DNA of 5,821 nt from assembly GCA_017517985.1 (NCBI GenBank), contig JAFWWX010000433.1:1-5821 (forward strand). The letters run 5' to 3'. Source of the DNA: Clostridia bacterium. GTDB lineage: Bacteria; Bacillota_A; Clostridia; Oscillospirales; CAG-382. The stretch's first letter is position 1. Each line of letters starts with the position of its first letter. The position numbers and the translations under genes were made by a program. Positions 1-4,832 of this stretch are shown here, one piece after another. The notes beneath the pieces were generated by a model. It was given only the letters and a program-made list of their open reading frames with translations. It had not been told where the DNA came from and searched no databases.

Positions 1-54
1 AATTTCCAAATGACTCCACTGATTATCAATCATAAGAATTTTATCATTTTTCAT
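1..54 (-). CDS. N-terminal fragment of an unidentified leftward gene
   Basis: Only the first 18 codons are inside the window: MKNDKILMIDNQWSHLEI, open to the edge. The start is supported by an AGAGGTGAG ribosome binding site at 58-66, at normal distance from the ATG (complement of 52-54). The string KILMIDNQ recalls the first beta strand and acidic patch of a response-regulator receiver domain (usually KILIVDDE). Eighteen residues are too few to assign a family, and the second acidic residue would be Asn here. The gene is divergent from ychF. Confidence 0.6.
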   Translation of the reverse strand, partial: MKNDKILMIDNQWSHLEI

Positions 55-71
55 TTTCTCACCTCTAAATT

Positions 72-100
72 ATTTTAACATAACTATTAGAAAAAAACAA
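72..100 (-). promoter_or_regulatory. Possible promoter of the leftward edge gene
   Basis: On the minus strand, TTGTTT (95-100) is followed after 17 bp by TAAAAT (72-77), with a TG one base upstream of the -10 (extended -10). The predicted start near 65 lies very close to the ribosome binding site at 58-66. The leader would be unusually short, so this is only a candidate. Confidence 0.3.
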
Positions 101-118
101 GGCTTTACAACAAAAAGC

Positions 119-147
119 TTGCATATTAGATAAGTTTCGTGTATAAT
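119..147 (+). promoter_or_regulatory. Promoter of ychF
   Basis: A perfect -10 TATAAT (142-147) is preceded after 17 bp by a weak -35 TTGCAT (119-124). The predicted transcription start is near 154, about 20 bases before the ychF ATG. A second, weaker pair, TTTACA (104-109) and TAGATA (127-132), is also spaced by 17 bp and could add to it. Confidence 0.6.
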
Positions 148-173
148 AGTCGAAGAAAGTGAGGATTACATTT

Positions 174-1268
174 ATGAAACTTGGTATAGTAGGTCTCCCG
201 AATGTTGGAAAAAGTACACTGTTTAATGCAATTACTCAGGCAGGTGCTCAATCTGCAAACTATCCTTTTTGTACTATTGAGCCTAATGTCGGCATTGTTT
301 CTGTTCCTGACAGCAGACTTGATGTTCTTGCAGATATGTATAAAACTGAAAAGGTTACTCCTGCAGTAATTGAATTTGTTGATATTGCAGGATTAGTTAA
401 AGGCGCAAGCCGTGGCGAGGGTCTTGGTAATAAATTCTTATCACACATCAGAGAAGTTGACGCAATTATTCATGTTGTAAGATGCTTTGAAGACTCAAAT
501 ATTATTCATGTAGAAGGTTCTGTTTCTCCTATCAGAGATATCGAAACAATAAATCTTGAACTTATTTTCGCTGACCTTGAAATGGTAGAAAAAAGATATG
601 AACGAGTATCAAAAGTTGCGAGAAATGACAAAAAATACGCTGCAGAAGCTTCTCTTTTACTGAGAATAAAAGAAATTTTAGAATCAGGTAAACCTGCACG
701 AGCTTTAGATTATAACGATGAAGAAAAAGATTTGTTAAGAGAGATTTCTTTGCTAACTTTAAAACCTGTCATATACGCTGCCAATGTATCTGAATCAGAC
801 TTTGCAGACGGAATTGACAACAACCAAATGGTTAATGAAGTTATAGAGTTTGCAAGCTCTGAAAATTCTGAGGTTTTGCCTATTTCAGCAAAAATCGAAG
901 AAGATATTTCACAGCTTGAGCCTGAAGAAAAGCAGTTATTCTTAGAAGAAATGAATTTAACTCAATCAGGTCTGGACCGACTAATCCAAAAAAGTTATGC
1001 ACTACTAGGGTTAATAAGCTATTTAACTGCAGGACAACCTGAAGTCAGAGCATGGACAATCACAAAAGGTACAAAAGCACCTCAGGCAGCAGGCAAAATT
1101 CACACCGATTTCGAAAAAGGATTTATTCGTGCCGAAGTCATAGCGTACGACGACTTAATCGCAAACGGATCTATGGTTGCTGCAAAGGAAAAAGGTCTTG
1201 TGCGTTCTGAAGGCAAAGAATATATTGTAAAAGACGGAGACATTATTTTGTTTAGATTTAATGTATAA
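174..1268 (+). CDS. ychF: Redox-regulated ATPase YchF (OLA1 family)
   Basis: The gene encodes a complete 364-residue cytosolic nucleotidase of the Obg-related YchF/OLA1 family. The family prefers ATP to GTP, binds ribosomes and is linked to stress responses. Visible motifs are the P-loop GLPNVGKS (7-14), the switch/G3 motif DIAGLVKGA (70-78), the YchF-type G4 motif NVSE (204-207) in place of NKxD, which explains ATP preference, and a C-terminal TGS domain (about 280-363) with [16 protein letters not shown] and [13 protein letters not shown]. Cys33 in PFCTIEPN matches the cysteine (Cys35) I recall as redox-linked in E. coli YchF. The ATG at 174 was chosen because AGTGAGG (158-164) lies 9 bases upstream and the protein then begins [10 protein letters not shown] as in the family. 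An in-frame GTG at 159 overlaps that ribosome binding site. Length equals the family norm (about 363). It is monocistronic, with its own promoter and terminator, and clearly belongs to the resident chromosome. Confidence 0.97.
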   Translation: MKLGIVGLPNVGKSTLFNAITQAGAQSANYPFCTIEPNVGIVSVPDSRLDVLADMYKTEKVTPAVIEFVDIAGLVKGASRGEGLGNKFLSHIREVDAIIHVVRCFEDSNIIHVEGSVSPIRDIETINLELIFADLEMVEKRYERVSKVARNDKKYAAEASLLLRIKEILESGKPARALDYNDEEKDLLREISLLTLKPVIYAANVSESDFADGIDNNQMVNEVIEFASSENSEVLPISAKIEEDISQLEPEEKQLFLEEMNLTQSGLDRLIQKSYALLGLISYLTAGQPEVRAWTITKGTKAPQAAGKIHTDFEKGFIRAEVIAYDDLIANGSMVAAKEKGLVRSEGKEYIVKDGDIILFRFNV

Positions 1269-1281
1269 ACAATTATACTAT

Positions 1282-1311
1282 AAAAAAGGTACTCATAAGA
1301 GTACCTTTTTT
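1282..1311. terminator. Bidirectional intrinsic terminator after ychF
   Basis: A 7-bp perfect stem, GGTACTC (1288-1294) with GAGTACC (1299-1305), has an ATAA loop and is flanked by A6 on the left and T6 on the right, so it can work in both directions. It ends ychF 13 bases after its stop. It is also placed to end leftward transcripts, both the recombinase message and the former tRNA gene whose 3' end abuts it. Confidence 0.9.
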
Positions 1312-1333
1312 GGTGCGGATGAAGGGACTTGAA
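1311..1333 (-). other. 3' end of a tRNA gene (probably tRNA-Leu) left as an attachment-site half
   Basis: Read on the minus strand, this 23-base piece has the layout of a tRNA 3' end: T loop TTCAAGT, 3' T-stem strand CCCTT, 3' acceptor strand CATCCGC, discriminator A and CCA. It is followed at once by the terminator. The acceptor strand would pair with a 5' GCGGATG, which I recall as typical of clostridial tRNA-Leu. Upstream of the T loop the expected AAGGG strand is absent (the bases are CGAAC), so no complete tRNA is present. The junction falls in the T loop, a place where mobile elements often insert. I infer that the rest of the tRNA lies beyond the far end of the element. Confidence 0.55.
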
Positions 1334-1364
1334 GTTCGTTTAACGAAGTCCTGTTCTTCCGCAC
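1313..1364. repeat. Imperfect inverted repeat, candidate attL core
   Basis: The left arm (1313-1330) and right arm (1346-1364) are complementary at 16 of 18 positions with one extra base. The paired blocks are GTGCGGA/TCCGCAC, GAA/TTC and GGACTT/AAGTCC. The 15-base centre (1331-1345) contains a nested TTCGTT-T-AACGAA palindrome. The left arm is the tRNA 3' end and the right arm is presumed element DNA, lying just beyond the recombinase stop codon. A symmetric site of about 50 bp with half-sites of different origin fits a large serine recombinase attachment junction. It could also simply be a hairpin in the recombinase transcript. Confidence 0.5.
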
Positions 1365-1377
1365 TTTATATTTGTTC

Positions 1378-2979
1378 TTAAGCGGCAATTTTGCCGACAA
1401 ATCTGTACTGAATATCAATGTCTTGATATGTCTGACCATCTCTAATATATTTCTCACCGATTTCAATTTTGTCTATAAGCTCGATTACAATTTCGGCAGT
1501 AAGTTCCTTAATGCCGATGTACTTGCTGATGAGTTCGGTGAAATCTCTCGCATCATTTTGGCTCTGATGATAGGCGTTAAGTTCCGTTTCTATTTCTTCA
1601 ATTGATGCTTTGAGTTCAGCTTGTTCTTCTTCATATTTAGTCAAGAGTTTTGTAACTCTTTCCTGTGATAATGCTGTTCCTAACACAGAATTTTCATAGG
1701 TTTTCTGTATGAGAATATCAAGCTCATCAAATCGTTTCTTTAGGTCTTTTAATCTCGCTTGCTGATAACGGGTTTCCTCTTGGATTTTCTTCTCGTTGGA
1801 TTTTAATGCCGCTTGGTAAAATCCATCTTTATCTTCTTGGAGCATCAAGGTCTTTTCATAGATATCGTACAGCACACAGTTATAAACATCTTCGTAATGG
1901 ATGTAGTGTGAAGTGCAATAGTCTTTGCTTTTATTACGATATGTACCGCATGTATATACGGGAGTTTTACCGCCGGCATAATTCATTGCTCTTGAGCAAT
2001 CCTTGCACTTTATCAAACCGCTGAATATCTGTACCGTTTCCATCTTGGTGCCTCGACTGCGACTTTTCAAGAGTTCTTGAACCCTGTAAAAGACTTCTTT
2101 GGAAATAATGGCTTCATGCTTATCGGGAACTATAATCCATTCTTCTCGGGGAAGCTTTTCGCATTTACCTGTCTTGAATGACCTGCGAGTTGTGTTGGCA
2201 ACATTACTACCGATATAGAATTCGGAGGTTAGCATATCACCGACAGTTTTATCACACCACATACAATCATCATCGTATATGTTCAAATACTGTTCATACC
2301 GCATACATCCATTCATCTTGGCATATGCAGCAGGGCATGGTATTTTCTCGTCGCGAAGTATTCTTGCGATTCGCTTTCTGGAATGACCTTGCAGTGCTAA
2401 ATTAAATATATGCCTGACAACCTTTGCAGCTTCATCATCAATGATAAGGTGGTAGTTGTTTTCAGGGTCTTTCTTCATGCCATATGGTGCTCTGCCGACA
2501 TGGTCGCCGTTTAGTGCTAATGTCATATATGCAGAATGTGTTTTTTGTGATATGTCTCTTGGATACATTGAGTTAAACATATTTTTAAATGTTGCATGCT
2601 GTTCGTATCCTCTGAGTGTATCTACATTATCGTCTATTGCAATAAATCGATAATGATTTGCTAAAAACACATCTTCATAATATCTGTTAGCCTCAACATC
2701 ATTTCGCCCAAGTCTTGATAAGTCCTTTACAACAACACAGTTGATTTTGCCGCTTTCAAGGTCTTTTATCATTCTGTTAAAATCAGGTCGCTCAAAGTTG
2801 ACACCCGAAAATCCGTCATCAATATAAATTTCTACAACAATGAGATTATTGTCTTTAGCAAATCTAAGTGTCAGCTTACGCTGGTTAGATATGCTCATAC
2901 TCTCGTTGTTTTGCATTCTATCTTCTTTTGACAGGCGCAAGTATAGTCCTGCCAAATAAACCGTTTCTTTCATATACAT
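1378..2979 (-). CDS. Large serine recombinase (integrase/transposase of a mobile element)
   Basis: This complete 533-residue DNA integrase/excisionase would cut and join attachment sites through a phosphoserine link. The N-terminal resolvase domain (about 5-150) has YLRLS with catalytic Ser17 and Arg15, DDGFSG (54-59), RP (64-65) and DLSRLGR (86-92). Next come the recombinase domain (about 160-300, beginning near GRAPYGM) and a zinc ribbon with Cys325, Cys328, Cys344 and Cys355. A charged coiled coil (about 390-475) and a DUF4368-like end (ELTAEIVIELIDKIEIGE) follow. This order and length fit clostridial transposon/ICE recombinases related to TnpX and TndX, although TnpX is longer. The ATG at 2979 lies 6 bases from AAAGGAGA. 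ATGs at 2982 (3 bases away) and 2973 (12) are less well placed. No key residue is missing. The gene points at the putative att site, and 81 bases separate its earliest ATG from the upstream 82-aa gene. Confidence 0.95.
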   Translation of the reverse strand: MYMKETVYLAGLYLRLSKEDRMQNNESMSISNQRKLTLRFAKDNNLIVVEIYIDDGFSGVNFERPDFNRMIKDLESGKINCVVVKDLSRLGRNDVEANRYYEDVFLANHYRFIAIDDNVDTLRGYEQHATFKNMFNSMYPRDISQKTHSAYMTLALNGDHVGRAPYGMKKDPENNYHLIIDDEAAKVVRHIFNLALQGHSRKRIARILRDEKIPCPAAYAKMNGCMRYEQYLNIYDDDCMWCDKTVGDMLTSEFYIGSNVANTTRRSFKTGKCEKLPREEWIIVPDKHEAIISKEVFYRVQELLKSRSRGTKMETVQIFSGLIKCKDCSRAMNYAGGKTPVYTCGTYRNKSKDYCTSHYIHYEDVYNCVLYDIYEKTLMLQEDKDGFYQAALKSNEKKIQEETRYQQARLKDLKKRFDELDILIQKTYENSVLGTALSQERVTKLLTKYEEEQAELKASIEEIETELNAYHQSQNDARDFTELISKYIGIKELTAEIVIELIDKIEIGEKYIRDGQTYQDIDIQYRFVGKIAA

Positions 2980-3004
2980 CATAATCTCCTTTCCGTCAGG
3001 AAAC

Positions 3005-3047
3005 GGCTGTGTAAATGCTTAATGTAATTATACCACACAACACAGCC
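3005..3047. repeat. 8-bp inverted repeat bracketing the recombinase -10 box
   Basis: GGCTGTGT (3005-3012) and ACACAGCC (3040-3047) are perfect inverted copies separated by 27 bp. The spacer holds the extended -10 (3027-3035) and the predicted start site. The position suggests an operator or a protein-binding site through which the recombinase promoter could be controlled. The spacing is about four helical turns from arm start to arm end. Confidence 0.5.
3027..3035 (-). promoter_or_regulatory. Extended -10 promoter of the recombinase gene
   Basis: The minus strand reads TGGTATAAT, a perfect -10 (3027-3032) with the TGn extension. A weak -35-like TGGATA (3050-3055) sits 17 bp upstream. Predicted transcription starts near 3020, giving a leader of about 40 bases. 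The leader can form either a TTTCC/GGAAA hairpin (2990-2994 with 2999-3003), which touches the ribosome binding site, or the exclusive CCGT/ACGG alternative. The recombinase can therefore be transcribed separately from the 82-aa gene. Confidence 0.55.
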
Positions 3048-3063
3048 AATATCCAGACAAATT

Positions 3064-3312
3064 TCATCTAAGTAATTCACTGTTAATAAGCTTTGTAATC
3101 CGTTGCTTCAATGTGGGAGTTTCATCCTTGAGCTTTTCTATATATGTGGATGTTATTTTGAAAATTTTATTTGAATTTTCAAAATACAACACGCCATTCT
3201 CATCTCTATAGAATTTTCCAAAGTCAGGGAGAGAAGCCTCGCCACGCTTATCGGCTAAACGAAGAATCAGATGCTCAAACAGTATGCGGAAAATCATTTT
3301 CCAATTTTTCAT
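3064..3312 (-). CDS. 82-aa hypothetical protein upstream of the recombinase
   Basis: I do not recognise this protein. It is small and basic, begins MKNWKMIFRILFEHLILRLADKRGE and ends in a charged helix-like stretch (about 57-82, KDETPTLKQRITKLINSELLR). There is no clear membrane segment, cysteine motif or helix-turn-helix. The ATG at 3312 is preferred because AAAGGA (3322-3327) is 9 bases upstream. An ATG at 3321 directly touches that ribosome binding site and has an in-frame stop four codons upstream. The same ribosome-binding/start block recurs at 3603-3620, which supports this start. It lies upstream of the recombinase in the same direction and may share a leader transcript with it. A regulatory or excision-accessory role is possible from position only. 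Confidence 0.7.
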   Translation of the reverse strand: MKNWKMIFRILFEHLILRLADKRGEASLPDFGKFYRDENGVLYFENSNKIFKITSTYIEKLKDETPTLKQRITKLINSELLR

Positions 3313-3327
3313 TAGCCTCATTCCTTT
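3310..3327 (-). repeat. Translation-start block, copy 1 (functional, 82-aa gene)
   Basis: On the minus strand the 18 bases AAAGGAATGAGGCTAATG place the ribosome binding site 9 bases before the ATG of the 82-aa gene. Fifteen of the 18 bases are identical to the block at 3603-3620 about 290 bp upstream, which points to duplication or a common origin. Confidence 0.6.
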
Positions 3328-3599
3328 AAGTTAGATTTGCACCTGTCTCCGGCTACATTTCCTAAGCCCCGATCCTGTTCGACCATGACCTTGTATTTGC
3401 AAGCAGTTAAATCGCTCGTTCCCTAATGGGAAGTCGTGGCGCTCGCTGCGTTGTATAACTCACCGTGCAAGCTATTCAGTTGTCAAGGTTCAATTTGTCT
3501 CATACTTTGTTCGTTAGGATTTCTTAGATTGTACGAAGATTAGATATATAAAAATTTATGATATAAAGTATAGTCAAATTGGTATTTTTATTTGATTAG

Positions 3600-3620
3600 T
3601 TACATACGCCTCAGTCCTTT
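3600..3620 (-). promoter_or_regulatory. Start-stop site (ATG-TAA) with copy 2 of the translation-start block
   Basis: On the minus strand AAAGGACTGAGGCGTATG (3603-3620) is followed immediately by TAA (3600-3602). The ribosome binding site is 9 bases from the ATG, as in the 82-aa gene, so ribosomes could assemble and stop without making a peptide. It lies in the expected leader of the leftward transcript from the promoter at 3708-3736. It may be a leader control element or the relic of a lost reading frame. Confidence 0.4.
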
Positions 3621-3630
3621 CAAATTTTTA

Positions 3631-3659
3631 TTGACATTTTTAAGTTTTGGGGATATAAT
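3631..3659 (+). promoter_or_regulatory. Perfect-consensus sigma-A promoter of the rightward unit
   Basis: TTGACA (3631-3636), a 17-bp spacer and TATAAT (3654-3659) match the consensus at all 12 positions. The predicted start is near 3666, giving a leader of about 120 bases before the zinc-ribbon gene at 3787. It faces the leftward promoter at 3708-3736, and the two predicted starts are about 35 bp apart. Confidence 0.75.
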
Positions 3660-3684
3660 TATTAAAGAAACTGAAAATATTTAA

Positions 3685-3746
3685 TTATAAACCCTTGAAA
3701 CGATTTTATTCTAACATACCCAAAACAAATTGTCAAGAGGTTATAA
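3685..3746. repeat. 14-bp imperfect inverted repeat in the shared promoter region
   Basis: The arms at 3685-3698 (TTATAAACCCTTGA) and 3733-3746 (TCAAGAGGTTATAA) are complementary at 12 of 14 positions across a 34-base loop. The right arm covers most of the leftward -35 box, and the loop holds the -10. In the rightward transcript the arms could pair in the leader. It may be an operator, an RNA hairpin or a remnant of element ends. Confidence 0.45.
3708..3736 (-). promoter_or_regulatory. Strong leftward promoter facing the rightward one
   Basis: On the minus strand, TTGACA (3731-3736), a 17-bp spacer and TAGAAT (3708-3713) form a near-consensus promoter, with a TGT just before the -10 (extended -10). 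The predicted start is near 3701. The transcript would cross the start-stop site and the GC-richer leader before reaching the 82-aa gene, a leader of about 390 bases. It would run across the rightward promoter. Confidence 0.6.
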
Positions 3747-3786
3747 AATAAAAAATATAATTTCTTGAATTATGCAAGGAGGTAAT

Positions 3787-4518
3787 ATGAGTTTTAGAAT
3801 TATCTTTAAGAAACATAGTATAATGCTTTCTATCCGCAATAGTGCAGCAGATGAAATACTCGGTAATTTCACTTGTAAAATTGCATCGGGAGAATGGCGT
3901 GATTTTCTCTCGCTTGGTCTTATTGACAAACCTGATGATGATTTGGTTGAATTGGCAAATACTTTTTTAAATCGATATTCTAAGTCTGAATTTCAGCACA
4001 GTAAATTACTTGCTTATTCTGAAATCACAAAAAAGTATAATGCTGATTCACAGAATTATTCTGTTTGTAGAAAAGTTTTGCCAACCGACAAAATAGGTGG
4101 CAAACCTGTAATTGCTGATGGTTATACTGTTGGTTCATTAAAGGATTTAATCTTTCTTGAAATGCTATATACTGCTGAACAGAATATGCATATATCAAGA
4201 TGTAAAAACTGTGGCAAGTATTATTCTTCTGCAAATGCCGGTGCGGACTACTGTGATCGTATATATAAAGATGATAAAACCTGCAAATGGGTTGGTGCAA
4301 AAAAATCATATACAAAGAATTTAATGGCTGATGATGCTCTTGTTCTTTATGAAAGAATTTATCAAGCTTTGCAGTACAGAAAAAGAAAGGCAACAACGGA
4401 GGAAGAGGAAAAGCAATTGTCTTTTACTTTATCTGCACTAAGAGGAGTCAGAGCCAACTATAAAAAAGGTGAAATATCGGCTGATGATTTTATCAAAACT
4501 CTAAAAAAATACAAATGA
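3787..4518 (+). CDS. DUF6076-like zinc-ribbon protein
   Basis: This complete 243-residue soluble protein of unknown function resembles DUF6076 proteins of Firmicutes, judged from memory of the RCKNCGKYY region. The central to C-terminal part has a Cys4 metal-site pattern: Cys139 and Cys142 (CKNC), Cys156 (DYCDR) and Cys166 (KTCKW), typical of a structural zinc ribbon. Before it is a mainly helical region (about 40-135). After it comes a basic helical tail (about 172-243) with AKKSYTK and a charged stretch, RKRKATTEEEEKQ. There is no signal peptide or membrane segment, and no catalytic motif that I can name. The ATG at 3787 was chosen because AAGGAGG (3776-3782) is 4 bases upstream. An in-frame ATG at 3772 would lie before that ribosome binding site. 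It is followed after 17 bases by a small membrane-protein gene in an apparent operon driven by a perfect-consensus promoter. Nucleic-acid binding is plausible, not shown. Confidence 0.85.
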   Translation: MSFRIIFKKHSIMLSIRNSAADEILGNFTCKIASGEWRDFLSLGLIDKPDDDLVELANTFLNRYSKSEFQHSKLLAYSEITKKYNADSQNYSVCRKVLPTDKIGGKPVIADGYTVGSLKDLIFLEMLYTAEQNMHISRCKNCGKYYSSANAGADYCDRIYKDDKTCKWVGAKKSYTKNLMADDALVLYERIYQALQYRKRKATTEEEEKQLSFTLSALRGVRANYKKGEISADDFIKTLKKYK

Positions 4519-4535
4519 TTTATGCGAGGTGTTAA

Positions 4536-4676
4536 ATGGGAACTGTTCTTTTCTGGACTCTGATAATAGGATTTGTTTATGCAATATTTAGATATCCGTT
4601 TGTTGGTGGAATAGTTGCACTTGTAATTTTTGTTGCTGTTATCTTGTTGAAAATATTTCTGCCAAAGGATAAGTGA
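4536..4676 (+). CDS. 46-aa small hydrophobic membrane protein
   Basis: The short reading frame encodes MGTVLFWTLIIGFVYAIFRY and continues to the tail FLPKDK. It has two hydrophobic stretches (about 3-17 and 23-42) joined by a short RYPF turn, so a two-helix hairpin or one long membrane helix is likely. GAGGTG (4526-4531) sits 4 bases before the ATG, and the gene starts 17 bases after the zinc-ribbon stop, which supports co-transcription and translation. The charged KDK tail and tiny size recall small membrane modulators or hydrophobic toxins, but no family is recognised. The terminator begins 18 bases after the stop, so the unit has just two genes. Confidence 0.7.
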   Translation: MGTVLFWTLIIGFVYAIFRYPFVGGIVALVIFVAVILLKIFLPKDK

Positions 4677-4694
4677 AATTGTTATATGAGATCT

Positions 4695-4736
4695 GGCATT
4701 GTTTTTGCAAAAAGCATTAACAATGCCTTTAATTTT
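4695..4736 (+). terminator. Terminator of the rightward two-gene unit
   Basis: A 9-bp stem, GGCATTGTT (4695-4703) with AACAATGCC (4719-4727), has a 15-base loop and is followed by a T-rich run (TTTAATTTT, 4728-4736). It lies 18 bases after the stop of the small membrane-protein gene. Confidence 0.8.
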
Positions 4737-4741
4737 GCATT

Positions 4742-4774
4742 AAAAAGCAGGTAGGGTGTAATTACCCTACCTGC
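4742..4774 (-). terminator. Terminator of the leftward secreted-protein gene
   Basis: An 11-bp perfect stem, GCAGGTAGGGT (4747-4757) with ACCCTACCTGC (4764-4774), has a 6-base loop. On the minus strand it is followed by TTTTT (4742-4746). It lies about 58 bases beyond the stop of the gene ending at 4833 and, with the rightward terminator, insulates the two convergent units. Confidence 0.85.
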
Positions 4775-4832
4775 AGTGGTTTTGCCCTGTAACAGGCTTT
4801 TATTGCCGTTACATTCACTCGTAAATTTGATT

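Larger units (their letters stand above)
3322..3786. other. 465-bp non-coding control region
   Basis: No convincing gene is present. The part at about 3340-3490 is visibly richer in G and C than its surroundings. It carries a TTCCC-TAAT-GGGAA hairpin (3419-3432), two CGCTCG repeats beside it, and two TGCAAGC copies (3398-3404 and 3466-3472). The part at about 3520-3786 is very AT-rich and contains both promoters, a 14-bp inverted repeat and a start-stop site, listed separately. TCAAG-GGTT-like motifs occur three times (3483-3490, 3690-3698 inverted, 3733-3742). The composition step near 3500 may mark old junctions. An oriT or the element's other end cannot be confirmed. Confidence 0.6.

Noticed and set aside
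159..176. Upstream GTG start for ychF adding five residues
   Set aside because: The GTG lies within the ribosome binding site that serves the ATG at 174, and the family starts at the MKxGIVGLPN-type sequence.
260..448. 62-codon leftward open frame inside ychF
   Set aside because: It is antisense to a fully conserved gene, has no ribosome binding site and encodes no recognisable protein.
1311..1364. A complete tRNA gene on the minus strand
   Set aside because: The acceptor strands nearly pair, but there is no D arm, anticodon arm or matching T-stem strand, and the length is far too short.
1806..2653. Several short rightward open frames across the recombinase gene
   Set aside because: They are shadows of the leftward recombinase, whose motifs run unbroken through the region.
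3452..3486. Leftward promoter using TTGACA at 3481-3486
   Set aside because: The only -10-like hexamer, TATACA at 3452-3457, is 23 bp away, which is too far for a normal promoter.
4025..4396. 123-codon leftward open frame inside the zinc-ribbon gene
   Set aside because: The opposite strand has a continuous frame with a Cys4 motif and a strong ribosome binding site. The antisense frame has neither.
4784..4801. Second rightward terminator (CCTG-TAA-CAGG then TTTT)
   Set aside because: The stem is only 4 bp, and it lies beyond a stronger terminator. It may be a minor backup.
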